DNA of 64,000 bases from Bacteroidota bacterium (GCA_021820065.1 JAKAEE010000007.1:1-64000); one strand, 5' to 3'. Positions 42,976 through 53,505 are shown, numbered from the stretch's first letter. Notes: generated by a model from the sequence alone, not told the origin. Translations and numbers: made by a program.

Positions 42976-43593
42976 CTATTCTTCCTCTGCTTCGTAATTC
43001 TTAATGAGTTCTCTTTCAGCGGCAATGAATTCTTTCAATCGTCTTTCGATTTGATTTTTTCTTTCCAGCATGTCGTCGGCACGTTTCTGAGATTCAAACA
43101 AAAGTTTTTCGGCTTTCAGTTTAGCATCTTCGACAATTATCTGCGCTTCCTTATGCGCGTTTGCCAACTCCCTGCTGCCGTCGTCCGGTTTAACTTTACT
43201 TTGAGCGAGACTTTTCTGCAAAATGATCAGTTCGGAAATAGCCATCCCAAAAAATGCCATAGCACCGAGTGTAATGTTCCGAAGGATGTAAAGAATCATA
43301 TTCTCCACAAGGAGCGCGCTCAATCCGAAGTACTCGCTGAACATCGAAACCAAAAGAACGCTGACAAAAGCGGAAGCAACAATTACTGCAAAAATTACTT
43401 TGCCGCCGTGATTATAAGTTAGTGTTTTATTTATCAACCAACCGCAAGCAAATGCAAACACCGAAAGAACAAACCAAACCGAAAAATTTTGGTAGCCGGC
43501 TTTGAAAACGTCGGTGCTCAAAAAGTTGGATGCAAAAATAATGACGGCAAGAAGTCCAGGTGTCAGATAGTAAATTTTTTTTCTTTCTATCAC
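42976..43593 (-). CDS. Membrane protein with C-terminal coiled coil, unknown
   Basis: A 205-residue protein with four membrane helices (about 10-27, 36-54, 66-86 and 94-125). A cytoplasmic coiled coil follows, rich in Lys/Glu/Arg (about 140-203: DAKLKAEKLLFESQKRADDM). The stop overlaps none, but the start overlaps the purine phosphorylase gene by four bases, so the two are coupled. I do not recognise the family. The neighbouring DivIVA-like protein suggests a role at the cell envelope. Confidence 0.65.
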   Translation of the reverse strand: MIERKKIYYLTPGLLAVIIFASNFLSTDVFKAGYQNFSVWFVLSVFAFACGWLINKTLTYNHGGKVIFAVIVASAFVSVLLVSMFSEYFGLSALLVENMILYILRNITLGAMAFFGMAISELIILQKSLAQSKVKPDDGSRELANAHKEAQIIVEDAKLKAEKLLFESQKRADDMLERKNQIERRLKEFIAAERELIKNYEAEEE

Positions 43594-44411
43594 AGCTTCT
43601 TTATCACCTCTTTCATTATCAATGTCATTTTAGGTTCGGCTTCCATTGCAGTGGCAATAATTTCTTCAACCTTAGCCGGTTTTAGCGAATCGGGAAAACA
43701 TTCGTCGGTTACAACGCTTATTCCTAAGACTTTCATGCCCATGTGGTTGGCAACAATGTTTTCCGGTATCGTTGACATGCCGACTACATCTGCACCGGTT
43801 GCCCGCAAGAATCTGTATTCGGCTCTCGTTTCAAGATTTGGACCGGGCACTGCAACATAAACGCCTTTCTGAACTTTAATTTTATTTTCGAGCGCAATTT
43901 CTTCGGCAAGTTTTATCAATTCGAGATTGTATGGTTCACTCATATCGGGGAAACGCGGACCAAGTTCATCTTCATTTTTTCCAATGAGCGGATTATCGCC
44001 CAGCAAATTGATATGATCGAGCATTAACATAACATCGCCGCGACGGTAAACCGGATTCATGCCGCCGCACGCATTTGATACAAGCAAAGTTTTGACTCCT
44101 AGAAATTTCATTACGCGAACCGGATATGTGATTTGCTGCATCGAGTATCCTTCGTAGTAATGAAACCGGCCTTGCATTGCAACAACATTTTTTCCGTTAA
44201 TCTTTCCAAAGATCAATTTACCGTGGTGAGATTCAACGGTTGAGAGCGGGAAATGGGGTAAGTCGGCGTAATCAATTTCATGTTCGACGGAAATTTCTTT
44301 AACCAAACCGCCGAGACCTGTACCTAAAATAATTCCGGTTTCATAGTCAGCATTTGTTTTTTTTCTGATGACCGAAAGTGTTTCATTAATCATTTCCGAA
44401 AGTTCACTCAT
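43590..44411 (-). CDS. Purine nucleoside phosphorylase
   Basis: A 273-residue PNP of the trimeric type (PunA/MTAP family), splitting purine nucleosides with phosphate. It has LGTGLGGLVKEI near the N-terminus, the phosphate-binding ESHHGKLIFG, RFHYYEGYSMQQITYPVRVM, and SNACGGMNPVYRRGDVMLM. Substrate choice (inosine/guanosine versus adenosine) is suggested but not proven by the late segment GADVVGMSTIPENIVA. It overlaps the DivIVA-like gene upstream by four bases. Confidence 0.93.
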   Translation of the reverse strand: MSELSEMINETLSVIRKKTNADYETGIILGTGLGGLVKEISVEHEIDYADLPHFPLSTVESHHGKLIFGKINGKNVVAMQGRFHYYEGYSMQQITYPVRVMKFLGVKTLLVSNACGGMNPVYRRGDVMLMLDHINLLGDNPLIGKNEDELGPRFPDMSEPYNLELIKLAEEIALENKIKVQKGVYVAVPGPNLETRAEYRFLRATGADVVGMSTIPENIVANHMGMKVLGISVVTDECFPDSLKPAKVEEIIATAMEAEPKMTLIMKEVIKKL

Positions 44412-44956
44412 AAAAGTTTCTCCAAGATGTCGTCCACATTTATTTCACTTTGCTCTTCTTGATTTTCAGATTCCTTCGGCGCTTCTTTTTTCTTCTTCTG
44501 AGTGTCGATTGTCTGCATATCAAGTTCAAGCAAGTTGGACTGCGTTTCAATCAATGCCTTGATCCGTGCGATCAAAAGTTTTCTCTCTTCTCGCAGTTGC
44601 AACACAGAGTTCCGGATTTGGTTCGCATTCTCTTTTGCTTTTTCAATTGATTGTGCCGATTTCAGTTCCGCCTCTTTCAGCATCAATGCAGTTTGCTTCT
44701 TTGCAGAATCAACAACTTTGTTTGTAGATTCGGTGGCGTTCAAAAGCGCTTGCTGAAAATTTTTCTCGATCCGTTTATATTCTTTCAGCTGCTCTTCCAG
44801 CTTATCTACATCGGTTTTAAATTTGTCGTTTTCAGATTGAATTCTTTCAAACTCATCCGATAACTTTTCAAGGAAGGCACGAACTTCATCTCTATCGTAC
44901 CCGCGGACAGTCCGATTGAATTCTTGGTTCTTAATTCCAAACGGAGTGAATTTCAT
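44408..44956 (-). CDS. DivIVA-domain protein
   Basis: A 182-residue coiled-coil protein. The N-terminal 40 residues (MKFTPFGIKNQEFNRTVRGY, then DRDEVRAFLEKL) are the lipid-binding DivIVA/GpsB domain. A long coiled coil follows to about 150, then an acidic tail. DivIVA proteins mark curved membranes and poles; in Gram-negative-type bacteria their role is less clear. It is first in a four-base-overlap chain with the PNP and the membrane protein. Confidence 0.87.
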   Translation of the reverse strand: MKFTPFGIKNQEFNRTVRGYDRDEVRAFLEKLSDEFERIQSENDKFKTDVDKLEEQLKEYKRIEKNFQQALLNATESTNKVVDSAKKQTALMLKEAELKSAQSIEKAKENANQIRNSVLQLREERKLLIARIKALIETQSNLLELDMQTIDTQKKKKEAPKESENQEEQSEINVDDILEKLL

Positions 44957-44986
44957 TTTTTTTACCCGCCCTTAATGATAAATTTT

Positions 44987-45673
44987 TTATGCTTTAATCC
45001 GTTCTCCGAAGATTGCTGTTCCTATTCGCAGCATCGTCGCTCCTTCTTCGATTGCAATCTCAAAGTCGTTTGTCATTCCCATCGAAAGCTCTTTGAGTTC
45101 AAATCCGGATTCGTACAAAAATTCTTTTGTCTGTCTCAATCTAACAAAACATTTTCGAATTAATTCAAAATTATCCGTATAAGGCGCCATCGTCATCAAA
45201 CCGACCAATTTGAGATTTGGACTTCGGGAACAGTAATCAGACAATTCCAAAATTTCTTTTTCAGTTTGAAGTCCGTGCTTTGTCGCCTCCGACGAGGTTT
45301 TGATTTCTAAAAGAACATTTTGCGTCTTGCCGATCTGCTCTGCCTTGCGATTAATCTCATCGGCAAGTTTTATCGAATCGACGGAATGAATATAATCAGC
45401 GTGACCAACAATATATTTTACTTTGTTCGTCTGAAGATGTCCTATGAAATGCCAATTAAAATCACCGGAAATCAGTTCGGATTTTTCTTTAAGCTCATGC
45501 GCCTTATTCTCACCAAGGTCTTTCAAACCAGCAACTAAGGCATCCTTTATAATTTCAATTGATTGAGTTTTGCTCACTCCAATCAGCGTAATCTCAGAGC
45601 GCTTGCGACCGCATTTTTGGCAGATTTTCGCAATTTTTTCTTCAACTTTATTAAGATTTTCTCGAATCATCAC
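44987..45673 (-). CDS. YggS-family pyridoxal-phosphate homeostasis protein
   Basis: A 228-residue alanine-racemase-fold protein of the YggS/PROSC family, which binds PLP and helps keep B6 vitamers in balance. Motifs are LIGVSKTQ (lysine for PLP), [23 protein letters not shown] and the C-terminal [28 protein letters not shown] (quoted here in part). It is upstream of the DivIVA-like gene on the same strand. No oddity seen. Confidence 0.93.
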   Translation of the reverse strand: MMIRENLNKVEEKIAKICQKCGRKRSEITLIGVSKTQSIEIIKDALVAGLKDLGENKAHELKEKSELISGDFNWHFIGHLQTNKVKYIVGHADYIHSVDSIKLADEINRKAEQIGKTQNVLLEIKTSSEATKHGLQTEKEILELSDYCSRSPNLKLVGLMTMAPYTDNFELIRKCFVRLRQTKEFLYESGFELKELSMGMTNDFEIAIEEGATMLRIGTAIFGERIKA

Positions 45674-45842
45674 TCAAAAATAAGGGTGAAAATGTATCCG
45701 TTTGAGTTGTTAAAGTCAACGAATTACTTTTCAAATATAGTGAAAAAAGGAGTTTGCTTCGAGACAAGTTACTAAGGAAAATTTTGTGAAATGAAGGCGA
45801 AACCGTTTAGTTATTTACCTCTGTTGAACAATGAAAGGCATT

Positions 45843-46085
45843 CTATGCTTTAATTTTACGTTTTATTTTCAGCGATTTTCTTTTGGCTATAAATTCATCT
45901 AACGTAATTAAATTCCCTTTTGTTAAATCCATTTCGTTTTCTTTTTTTGCTTCGTCAAAACCTAAAGCACAGTTTAATTCATCAATCTCATCCATCAGTT
46001 TCTCATAAATTTTTATATCCAGAATCACGGCTTTTTTTCTGCCTTTAGCATCAATAACATATTTTTTCTTTATCGGTTCTGTCAT
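45843..46085 (-). CDS. Antitoxin-like protein without a partner
   Basis: An 80-residue protein with the Phd/YefM-like or similar antitoxin pattern (KKYVIDAKGRKKAVILDIKI, then EKLMDEIDEL) and a basic C-terminus. Such proteins neutralise RelE/ParE-type toxins. No toxin ORF is adjacent: the 170 bases downstream (45674-45842) have no frame longer than about 20 codons on either strand. It may be an orphan or the remains of a lost pair. The call as an antitoxin rests on composition and motif only. Confidence 0.6.
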   Translation of the reverse strand: MTEPIKKKYVIDAKGRKKAVILDIKIYEKLMDEIDELNCALGFDEAKKENEMDLTKGNLITLDEFIAKRKSLKIKRKIKA

Positions 46086-46188
46086 CTCTTACTCGCTTTC
46101 ATTTTCTCCAATTATAAGATAAGAATTTTTTTGTTTTATTCCTTTGAGTTTTAGAAGTCTATAAATCCAGCTGTTCGCTATAATAAAA

Positions 46189-46211
46189 GAGGGGCTCTAG
46201 ATAAGCCCCTC
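46189..46211 (-). terminator. Terminator of nrdJ
   Basis: GAGGGGCT-CTAGATA-AGCCCCTC followed on the minus strand by TTTTATTA, 38 bases after the nrdJ stop. Confidence 0.85.
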
Positions 46212-46248
46212 CGCAATTGCTTTGAGTGTGTTAATGCCTGCTCTTAGA

Positions 46249-49200
46249 TCAACTACATCCAGTAGTTGCGCCGCACGTAGTACATTTTAAACATGTTCCG
46301 TTGCGAACCATCGTCATACTTTGGCATTCGGGGCAGATATCGCCGGTATAACCGCGCTCACGTGCCTTCATAACATTCTGATGAAGCGTGATTGCGATTG
46401 CTCTCGGTTCTGCTTGTTCATGAGATAATTTTTCAACCAGATCTTTATGGCTATCCAATTCGATCATTTTTTCGCTGACCACTTCTTCACTTTCAAAATC
46501 CGGTTCTGCAACGGAATGATGATCGCCGCCGCCTTTTTTCACCAACTCACCTTCTTCAACATGAGCAAGATCGTTTCTTCCCAAGTAGGTCACGGCAAGC
46601 TCACGGAAAATATAATCTATAACCGAGGTTGCCATTTTAATTCTGTTATGTCCGGTAAGAACGCCGCTTGGTTCGAATCGCGTAAAAACAAATGCATCTA
46701 CAAATTCTTCCAACGGAACGCCGTGCTGCAACCCAAGCGAAATAGATATCGCAAAACAGTTGAGCAAACTTCTGAATGCCGCGCCTTCTTTATGCATATC
46801 TATAAATACTTCGCCCAACTGCCCGTTATCATATTCGCCCGTTCGGATATAAACCGTTTGACCGTTGATCTTAACTTTTTGAGTGTAGCCTGTTCTTCTA
46901 TCCGGCAGTCTTCTTCTTTTTGCGATGTAACGATGAATGATCCTCTCGGCAATTTTAACAATGTCGTTTTCTTCTTTCTTTTCAATCAACTCTTCAACTT
47001 CTTCCTCGGTCATCGTATTAAGCGGTTGAGAAAGTTTCGATCCGTCTCTGTAAAGCGCATTGGCTTTACATCCGAGTTTCCATGATTGGAGATAAGCATA
47101 TTTGATGTCGTCAATCGTAGCGTTGTTCGGCAAATTAATAGTTTTAGAAATGGCACCGGAAATAAACGGTTGAGCAGCAGACATCATATAAATATGCGCG
47201 TCGGATTTAATGAAACGTGTTCCCTTCTTGCCGCATTTGTTGGCGCAATCGAATACGGGATAATGTTCGTGTTTCAAGAATGGTGCGCCTTCCACGGTCA
47301 TCGTTCCGCATACGTAATCATTGGCAGAAGCAATCTCTTCTTTTGTAAAACCAAGTTCTGTTAGTACGTCGAAATTGAAATCGTTAATCTGCTCACCAGT
47401 AAAATTAAGATTGTGCTTTAGGAATTTTTCTCCCAAAGTGAATTTGTTGAACGCAAAGCTAAGTTCAAATACAGAAGGAAGAATCGTTTCAAGCCTGTTC
47501 AGAACTTCATCTGTAAATCCGCGGGCGCGCAATGATTCGTGATTGACATACGGGCATCCGGTTAATGTTCCGGCTCCCTTCGCATATTTCACAATCTCAT
47601 TACTCTGATCTTGATTGTATCCTAATTTCTTCAGCGCCGGCGGAATTGATTGATTAATAATTTTGAAATAACCGCCGCCTGCTAGTTTCTTAAACTTAAC
47701 CAATGCAAAGTCTGGTTCTATTCCTGTCGTGTCGCAATCCATCACAAGTCCAATTGTGCCAGTAGGCGCAATAACAGTTACTTGAGCATTTCTAAAACCG
47801 AATTGAGAACCCAAATCCAATGCAAGATCAGCATCTTCCTTAGCTGCTTTCAATAAATCAGATGGACAAAATTCCGGGCTTATTCCTACAGGTAACGTTG
47901 AAAGTCCTTCGTATTCTTCTTTAGGGACATTGTAAGCTGCTCTACGGTGATTTCGAATAACGCGCAACATGCTTTCAGCATTTTCTTTATACTGAGGGAA
48001 AGGTCCAAGTTCTTTTGCCATTTCAGCCGATGTCGCGTACGACTTCATATGCATAATTGCAGTGATTGCGCCGCATATTGCATACGCTTCTTTGCTGTCG
48101 TAAGAAATTCCCTGCTGCATTAGTAACGAACCAAGATTTGCATAACCCAGACCGAGCGTTCTAAACTCATAACTTTTCTGTGCAATCTCTTTGCTGGGAT
48201 ACTGCGCCATCAACACGCTTATCTCAAGAACAATAGTCCATAATCTTGTTGCATGACGGAAAGCATCGACGTTGAATTTTTCTTCATCGTCGCTATAGAA
48301 ACGAACTAGATTTAACGATGCAAGATTACACGCAGTATCATCCAAGAACATGTATTCACTGCAAGGGTTTGAAGCGCGGATTCTTCCATTCGTTGGACAC
48401 GTGTGCCACTCATTAATTGTAGTATCGAATTGCAAACCGGGATCGGCACTAGCCCATGCGGCATAACTTATATCGTCCCAAAGATTTTTTGCCGGAATTA
48501 CCTTGTAAGGTTTCGGCGCTCGATTGTCTTTTTCGGCTCTTTTCTTTTCTACGCGCCAATACAAATTCCAATTATCGTCATTCAATACTGCCTGCATAAA
48601 TTCATTTGTCACGCGCACCGAATTGTTGGAATTTTGTCCAGCAACGGTAGTGTAAGCTTCGGAATTCCAATCGGTATCGTATATAGGAATTTCGATAGAT
48701 CTGAACCCGAGCTTCGCAAGTTTGATTACTCTATCAATATAATTTTCCGGAACGTTTACTTTCCTAGCTTCAATAATTGCTCTCCGAAGACGAAGATTAG
48801 TTTTTTTGTTGAAGCGATCGTTTTCCGGATGTTCATCATAACACGCTTTAATAATATTGTTAAGATGCTGATTCAAAATTTTAGAACCGGTAACAAGCGC
48901 TGCAACTTTTTGTTCTTCAATAACTTTCCAATTAATAAATTCATCTATGTCCGGATGATCGATATCGAGAGTTACCATTTTTGCCGCGCGACGTGTTGTG
49001 CCGCCGGATTTAATTGCGCCAGCAGCGCGATCACCAATTTTTAGGAAAGACATTAAACCGGACGATTTTCCTCCGCCGCTCAACGGTTCGTTTATTCCGC
49101 GAATGTCTGAAAAGTTTGTTCCGGTTCCTGAGCCATATTTAAAAAGCCGAGCTTCGCGAACCCACAAATCCATTATGCCGCCTTCGTTAACAAGATCGTC

Positions 49201-49815
49201 ACTGATAGATTGAATGAAACACGCGTGCGGCTGCGGATGAGTATAAGCATCTTCCGAAGTAGTCAGCTGCCCGCTTTGATAATCAACGTAGTAGTGACCT
49301 TGAGCAGGTCCGTTAATTCCGTATGCCCAGTTCAATCCCGTGTTAAACCATTGCGGAGAGTTCGGTGCCGCAAATTGATTTGCCAACATATAAAGATGTT
49401 CGTCGTAAAATGCTTTTGCATCTTCTTCGGAATCGAAGTACTTCGCTTTCCATCCCCAATAAGTCCACGTCCCAGCGAGACGATGGAAAACCTGTCGTGC
49501 GTCTGTTTCGGATCCGAATCTATCTTTCTCCGGAAGTTCCTCAAGGGTTTTTGCATCTGCAACAGATGATTGCAACCATTTCGGAATTCCTTCTTCTTTG
49601 TTTTTCCGAAGTAACTTGGGTACACCCGCCTTACGAAAATATTTTTGAGCAAGAACGTCGGTTGCTACTTGAGACCAATCTTTAGGTATAACAACATCTT
49701 CCATCCTGAACACTATTGAGCCATCGGGATTTTTAATTTCCGATACTCTTTTTACGAACTCAATTGATTCAAGCGGATCTTTCCCGGCTGTGGTAAACAG
49801 ACGATTTATCTTCAT
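46249..49815 (-). CDS. nrdJ: Adenosylcobalamin-dependent ribonucleotide reductase (class II)
   Basis: Reduces ribonucleotides to deoxyribonucleotides using coenzyme B12, with or without oxygen. The 1188-residue protein has the N-terminal segment, the substrate region with [20 protein letters not shown], and a radical-site area around LSFAFNKF-like sequence. The C-terminus is Cys-rich ([18 protein letters not shown], then CGATTGC), a zinc-binding and thiol-shuttle tail. Its presence implies B12 uptake or synthesis elsewhere. No riboswitch was recognised in the 280 bases upstream. It is a single gene with its own terminator, divergent from malQ. Confidence 0.96.
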   Translation of the reverse strand: MKINRLFTTAGKDPLESIEFVKRVSEIKNPDGSIVFRMEDVVIPKDWSQVATDVLAQKYFRKAGVPKLLRKNKEEGIPKWLQSSVADAKTLEELPEKDRFGSETDARQVFHRLAGTWTYWGWKAKYFDSEEDAKAFYDEHLYMLANQFAAPNSPQWFNTGLNWAYGINGPAQGHYYVDYQSGQLTTSEDAYTHPQPHACFIQSISDDLVNEGGIMDLWVREARLFKYGSGTGTNFSDIRGINEPLSGGGKSSGLMSFLKIGDRAAGAIKSGGTTRRAAKMVTLDIDHPDIDEFINWKVIEEQKVAALVTGSKILNQHLNNIIKACYDEHPENDRFNKKTNLRLRRAIIEARKVNVPENYIDRVIKLAKLGFRSIEIPIYDTDWNSEAYTTVAGQNSNNSVRVTNEFMQAVLNDDNWNLYWRVEKKRAEKDNRAPKPYKVIPAKNLWDDISYAAWASADPGLQFDTTINEWHTCPTNGRIRASNPCSEYMFLDDTACNLASLNLVRFYSDDEEKFNVDAFRHATRLWTIVLEISVLMAQYPSKEIAQKSYEFRTLGLGYANLGSLLMQQGISYDSKEAYAICGAITAIMHMKSYATSAEMAKELGPFPQYKENAESMLRVIRNHRRAAYNVPKEEYEGLSTLPVGISPEFCPSDLLKAAKEDADLALDLGSQFGFRNAQVTVIAPTGTIGLVMDCDTTGIEPDFALVKFKKLAGGGYFKIINQSIPPALKKLGYNQDQSNEIVKYAKGAGTLTGCPYVNHESLRARGFTDEVLNRLETILPSVFELSFAFNKFTLGEKFLKHNLNFTGEQINDFNFDVLTELGFTKEEIASANDYVCGTMTVEGAPFLKHEHYPVFDCANKCGKKGTRFIKSDAHIYMMSAAQPFISGAISKTINLPNNATIDDIKYAYLQSWKLGCKANALYRDGSKLSQPLNTMTEEEVEELIEKKEENDIVKIAERIIHRYIAKRRRLPDRRTGYTQKVKINGQTVYIRTGEYDNGQLGEVFIDMHKEGAAFRSLLNCFAISISLGLQHGVPLEEFVDAFVFTRFEPSGVLTGHNRIKMATSVIDYIFRELAVTYLGRNDLAHVEEGELVKKGGGDHHSVAEPDFESEEVVSEKMIELDSHKDLVEKLSHEQAEPRAIAITLHQNVMKARERGYTGDICPECQSMTMVRNGTCLKCTTCGATTGCS

Positions 49816-49992
49816 CTAAATCTCCAATCTTTTAACAGTTGTAGAAAAACTTTCTATGAATTAAAATGATATCAATAATTTTTTTTGAGGAACGGAATAC
49901 ACATTTTGTCGAAGCTGAAAACAACATAAGTAAAATTATTTTTTTAAGCAATCGGTTGAACGCTTAATCAAAAAATTGTGCAATTGTTTTAC

Positions 49993-50008
49993 TTGGATTC
50001 GAATCCAA
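49993..50008. promoter_or_regulatory. Perfect 16-bp palindrome upstream of malQ
   Basis: TTGGATTCGAATCCAA is self-complementary over 16 bases, 85 bases before the malQ start and between two divergent genes. It is followed by a TATAATG-like stretch that could be a -10 element. It is a good candidate operator for malQ; the regulator is not in the window. Confidence 0.5.
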
Positions 50009-50093
50009 TATAATGAATAAATGTTTCAAGAAAATATTGTTTTTTTATTTAATTTTATTAGTAGGATTTAAATCACATTTCGTTGAGGAATTA

Positions 50094-51629
50094 ATGAAAA
50101 TTGAACGTTCAGCAGGGATTTTACTTCACCCCACTTCTTTACCAGGCAAATTTGGCATTGGCGATCTTGGCCCTAGTGCTTATCACTTCATAGATTGGAT
50201 GCATGACGCGGGTCAGTCTCTATGGCAAGTTTTTCCGCTTGGCCCAACTGGATACGGCGATTCGCCATATCAGTGCTTTTCAGCTTTTGCCGGAAATCCT
50301 CTTCTTATCAGTCCGGAAGAATTACATAAAGATGGACTGCTAACCGAGAAGGAAATTCATGAAGTACCGCATTGGAATAAACATCACATAGATTTTGGTT
50401 CCGCTATCGAATACAAATACGAACTGTTGCATAAAGCGTTTAAACATTTTAAGAAGCTTGATAAAAATATTGAAGAAGAGTGTGGTGATTTTTGCAAAGC
50501 TAACGCTTACTGGCTGGATGATTACTCCCTCTTCATGGCGGCAAAACAATACCACGGAGGAGTCCAATGGACGCAGTGGGATCCGTCAATCGCGTTCAGA
50601 AAAAAAATTTCCGAATGGAAGAAAAAATTGAAGGACGAAATTGAGTTTCAAAAATTTCTTCAATTCATTTTTAACAAGCAGTGGACAAATGTTCGAGGAT
50701 ACGCTCACAGCAAGAAAATAAAAATTATCGGTGATCTGCCAATTTTTATTGCTTACGACAGCGCCGACCTTTGGGCTAACAAAGAACAATTTACGGTTCG
50801 CGAAGACGGAACGTTGGAATTTGTTGCCGGAGTCCCGCCGGATTATTTCAGCGCTACCGGACAACTTTGGGGAAATCCTCTTTATAAATGGAAAGTAATG
50901 GAGAAAGATGATTTCCATTGGTGGCGGCAAAGAATTTCTAAGCTGCTCGGTATGGTTGACCTAATCCGTATCGATCACTTCCGCGGTTTCGATGCGTATT
51001 GGGAAATTCCCGGCGACGCGACAACTGCGATCAACGGACGCTGGGTAAAAGCTCCCGGAGAAAAATTATTTAACTCAATTAAAAAAGCTTTGGGCGATCT
51101 GCCTATCATTGCAGAAGACCTTGGCGTTATTACCGATTCGGTTGTTGAACTGCGCGACAAATTTAATTTCCCGGGAATAAAAATTCTGCAGTTTGGATTA
51201 GGAACTGACGGCGACAAAAAATTCTTGCCGCACAATCACGTACAGAATTGTGTTGTGCATACGGGCTCGCATGATAATGAAACGACGCGCGGATTTATTG
51301 AATCGGAACGGAAGAAAAACTCGGGCATTTACGAGTGGGCGCAAAAGTATCTTAACTACTACGGCGATAACATGACCTATGAACTGATCCGTACCGCTTA
51401 TGCGTCGGTTGCAAATATTGTCGTTATACCGATGCAGGATATTTTGAATCTTGGTAACGAATCAAGAATGAATTTGCCGGGCTCACTTGGCGGCAATTGG
51501 AATTGGCGCTTCACTTGGGATCAGTTGCACGGCGATCTTACCAAGCATTACAAAGAAATGACCATAATGTTTGAACGCCCGCCTTTGAAGAAAATTGAGA
51601 ATGCTAAAATTGAAGTTGCTGAGGAATGA
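50094..51629 (+). CDS. malQ: 4-alpha-glucanotransferase (amylomaltase)
   Basis: Transfers maltosyl and longer glucan units; part of maltodextrin or glycogen use. The 511-residue GH77 enzyme has GILLHPTSLPGKFGIGDLG at the N-terminus. Catalytic nucleophile region is LIRIDHFRGFDAYWEIP, acid/base IIAEDLGVI and the third carboxylate GSHDNETTRGF. The start is the ATG at 50094 with GAGGAA seven bases upstream; the track adds 27 hydrophobic upstream codons that are not part of the enzyme. The convergent palindrome at 51639 follows the stop. Confidence 0.95.
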   Translation: MKIERSAGILLHPTSLPGKFGIGDLGPSAYHFIDWMHDAGQSLWQVFPLGPTGYGDSPYQCFSAFAGNPLLISPEELHKDGLLTEKEIHEVPHWNKHHIDFGSAIEYKYELLHKAFKHFKKLDKNIEEECGDFCKANAYWLDDYSLFMAAKQYHGGVQWTQWDPSIAFRKKISEWKKKLKDEIEFQKFLQFIFNKQWTNVRGYAHSKKIKIIGDLPIFIAYDSADLWANKEQFTVREDGTLEFVAGVPPDYFSATGQLWGNPLYKWKVMEKDDFHWWRQRISKLLGMVDLIRIDHFRGFDAYWEIPGDATTAINGRWVKAPGEKLFNSIKKALGDLPIIAEDLGVITDSVVELRDKFNFPGIKILQFGLGTDGDKKFLPHNHVQNCVVHTGSHDNETTRGFIESERKKNSGIYEWAQKYLNYYGDNMTYELIRTAYASVANIVVIPMQDILNLGNESRMNLPGSLGGNWNWRFTWDQLHGDLTKHYKEMTIMFERPPLKKIENAKIEVAEE

Positions 51630-51638
51630 TGATTTAGA

Positions 51639-51667
51639 TTCGGGATCGCACTAAGTGCGATCCCGAA
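51639..51667. terminator. Long palindrome between convergent malQ and GPx genes
   Basis: TTCGGGATCGCAC-TAA-GTGCGATCCCGAA: 13-base perfect arms around TAA, between two converging genes. It probably ends transcription from both sides, although neither side has a long T run. Its TAA centre matches the palindrome at 26364. Confidence 0.75.
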
Positions 51668-51675
51668 AGCTAAAA

Positions 51676-52257
51676 TTATTTTGCCAACTCTTTTTCGATC
51701 GCTTTAGTTAACTCGTCGCTTTCCGGTGTTACTTTGCTTCTAAACCGAGCAACAATATTTCCGCTTTTATCAATTAAAAACTTTTCGAAGTTCCATTTAA
51801 TATCTCCGTCTTCAGTAACGGGATTGTTGATAAGCCGAGCATAGAGCGGAGATTTTTCATCACCCAGCACTTTAATCTTATCAAACAGTTTGAACGTTAC
51901 AAAATATTTGGAACTGCAGAATTCTTTTATCTCTTGGTTTGTTCCCGGCTCCTGATGCCCGAAGTCGTTGCACGGGAAAGCCAAAATTTCAAAACCTTTG
52001 TCTTTATATTTTTTGTAAATAGCTTCCAAACCTTTATACTGAGGCGTGTATCCGCATTTACTTGCAACGTTCACAATCAAAAGAACCTTGCCTTTGTAAT
52101 CGGAAAGTTTCACGTCTTTCCCATCCATATCTTTTACAACTAAGTCTCTTATGTTGTCGCCCATTTTATTTCCTTCAAGATTTTTCGCAAAGTTTGTTAA
52201 GCTGAGAGTAATTAAAAACAAAAAGGTTAGAGTTGAAAAAATCTTAATCCTTCCCAT
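51676..52257 (-). CDS. Exported glutathione peroxidase-family protein (cysteine type)
   Basis: A 193-residue thiol peroxidase with an N-terminal signal-like stretch (IKIFSTLTFLFLITLSLTNF), so probably periplasmic or membrane-tethered. The active site is NVASKCGYTPQYKGLEAIY with Cys instead of selenocysteine. The second motif is ILAFPCNDFGHQEPGTNQEI and the third contains KWNFEKFLIDKSG. Such enzymes usually draw electrons from thioredoxin-like proteins. It follows pta on the same strand and converges with malQ. Confidence 0.93.
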   Translation of the reverse strand: MGRIKIFSTLTFLFLITLSLTNFAKNLEGNKMGDNIRDLVVKDMDGKDVKLSDYKGKVLLIVNVASKCGYTPQYKGLEAIYKKYKDKGFEILAFPCNDFGHQEPGTNQEIKEFCSSKYFVTFKLFDKIKVLGDEKSPLYARLINNPVTEDGDIKWNFEKFLIDKSGNIVARFRSKVTPESDELTKAIEKELAK

Positions 52258-52319
52258 TGCGCTGCCTTTCTTTTTTTAGTAAAACGAAATACACGGCAGT
52301 AAAGTTCATAAGAAGAGAA

Positions 52320-52344
52320 ACCCGACTTCCAAACGAAATCGGGT
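52320..52344 (-). terminator. Terminator after pta
   Basis: ACCCGA...TCGGGT hairpin followed on the minus strand by TTCTCTTCTT, 30 bases after the pta stop. Confidence 0.7.
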
Positions 52345-52374
52345 CCTTAATTAGAAAAGATTTTTTTTCAACGA

Positions 52375-53358
52375 TTAGTCAGCCATCAGCGCTGCAATTG
52401 CTGCCGTGTTCACTATGTCGTCAACACTGCATCCGCGGCTGAGATCAAAAAACGGTTTCTGCAATCCTTGATTGATGGGACCAACAGCTTCAGCTTTACC
52501 GAGACGCTGCGCAATTTTGTAACCGATGTTGCCCGAGTTGAGATCGGGGAAAACCAAAACATTAGCCCGTCCGGCAACTTTGCTGCCCGGAGCTTTTTTC
52601 TTTCCTACCGAATCAACTATTGCCGCGTCGAACTGCAGTTCGCCGTCAACGCTTAAATCCGAACGTTTTTCCTGAACAAGTTTTGTTGCCTGACGAACCT
52701 TGTCAATCAATTCATGTTCGGCGCTGCCTTTGGTGGAAAACGAAAGCATTGCGATGTAAGGTTCTTCACCGGTAAGTTTTTTGTGATTGTCGGCAGTAGC
52801 GATCGCAATGTCTGCCAACTGATTCGCATCCGGGTTCGGGTTAACCGCGCAATCGGCAAAACTGTAAACCGTATTGGGAAATACCATCAAGAAAAAACTT
52901 GAAAGAATTGAAATACCTTCCTTCAATCCAACACAAAAAATTCCGGCGCGGGTGATATCGGCAGTCGTTGCAACGGAACCGCCAACACTCGCATGAGCCA
53001 TTCCTTCGCGAACCATCATACCGGCAAAAAAGATGTCCCGCTTAACGGTTTCTTTTGCTTGTTCGATGGTGATGCCTTTGTGTTTCCTGAGATTGTAAAA
53101 AATGTTTGTGAAATCGCTGAGCTTTTCCGACTTATCCGGATCAATAATTCGAATACCTTGCAGATCAGCGCCAATCTTTTTTGCATCTACTCTAATTTTT
53201 TCTTCATTGCCAATTGTAATTACTGAAGCAACTTTTTCCTTTGTCAAAATTTCCGCAGCACGAAGCACTCGTTCATCATGTGATTCCGGCAGTACCAGCG
53301 TTTTTTTTCTTTGAGCAGCTTTTGCTCTAATTTGATTAAGTAATTCAATATCAGACAT
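52375..53358 (-). CDS. pta: Phosphate acetyltransferase
   Basis: Converts acetyl-CoA and phosphate to acetyl phosphate, the first step of acetate formation. At 327 residues it is the short single-domain form. It has TLVLPESHDERVLRAAEIL at the N-terminus, GMAHASVGGSVATTADITRAG centrally, and PDLNSGNIGYKIAQRLGKAEAVGPI at the end (quoted in part). No acetate kinase is adjacent. It fits a fermentative or acetate-producing metabolism. Confidence 0.94.
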   Translation of the reverse strand: MSDIELLNQIRAKAAQRKKTLVLPESHDERVLRAAEILTKEKVASVITIGNEEKIRVDAKKIGADLQGIRIIDPDKSEKLSDFTNIFYNLRKHKGITIEQAKETVKRDIFFAGMMVREGMAHASVGGSVATTADITRAGIFCVGLKEGISILSSFFLMVFPNTVYSFADCAVNPNPDANQLADIAIATADNHKKLTGEEPYIAMLSFSTKGSAEHELIDKVRQATKLVQEKRSDLSVDGELQFDAAIVDSVGKKKAPGSKVAGRANVLVFPDLNSGNIGYKIAQRLGKAEAVGPINQGLQKPFFDLSRGCSVDDIVNTAAIAALMAD

Positions 53359-53505
53359 AATTCATCCATAGTTGTTAAAAATCTGCATACAAATATAAAC
53401 AATTTGGTTTATTCCGTTTTGGCGTGGCAGAGTAACAAAAAGAATGAATTGAATTTGTCCCTCGAATTAGAAATATTGAAGTAGGATTTGGAAAGAGTTT
53501 CGGAA

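Noticed and set aside
48403-49044. 213-residue plus-strand ORF opposite nrdJ
   Set aside because: Antisense shadow of a firmly identified reductase gene.
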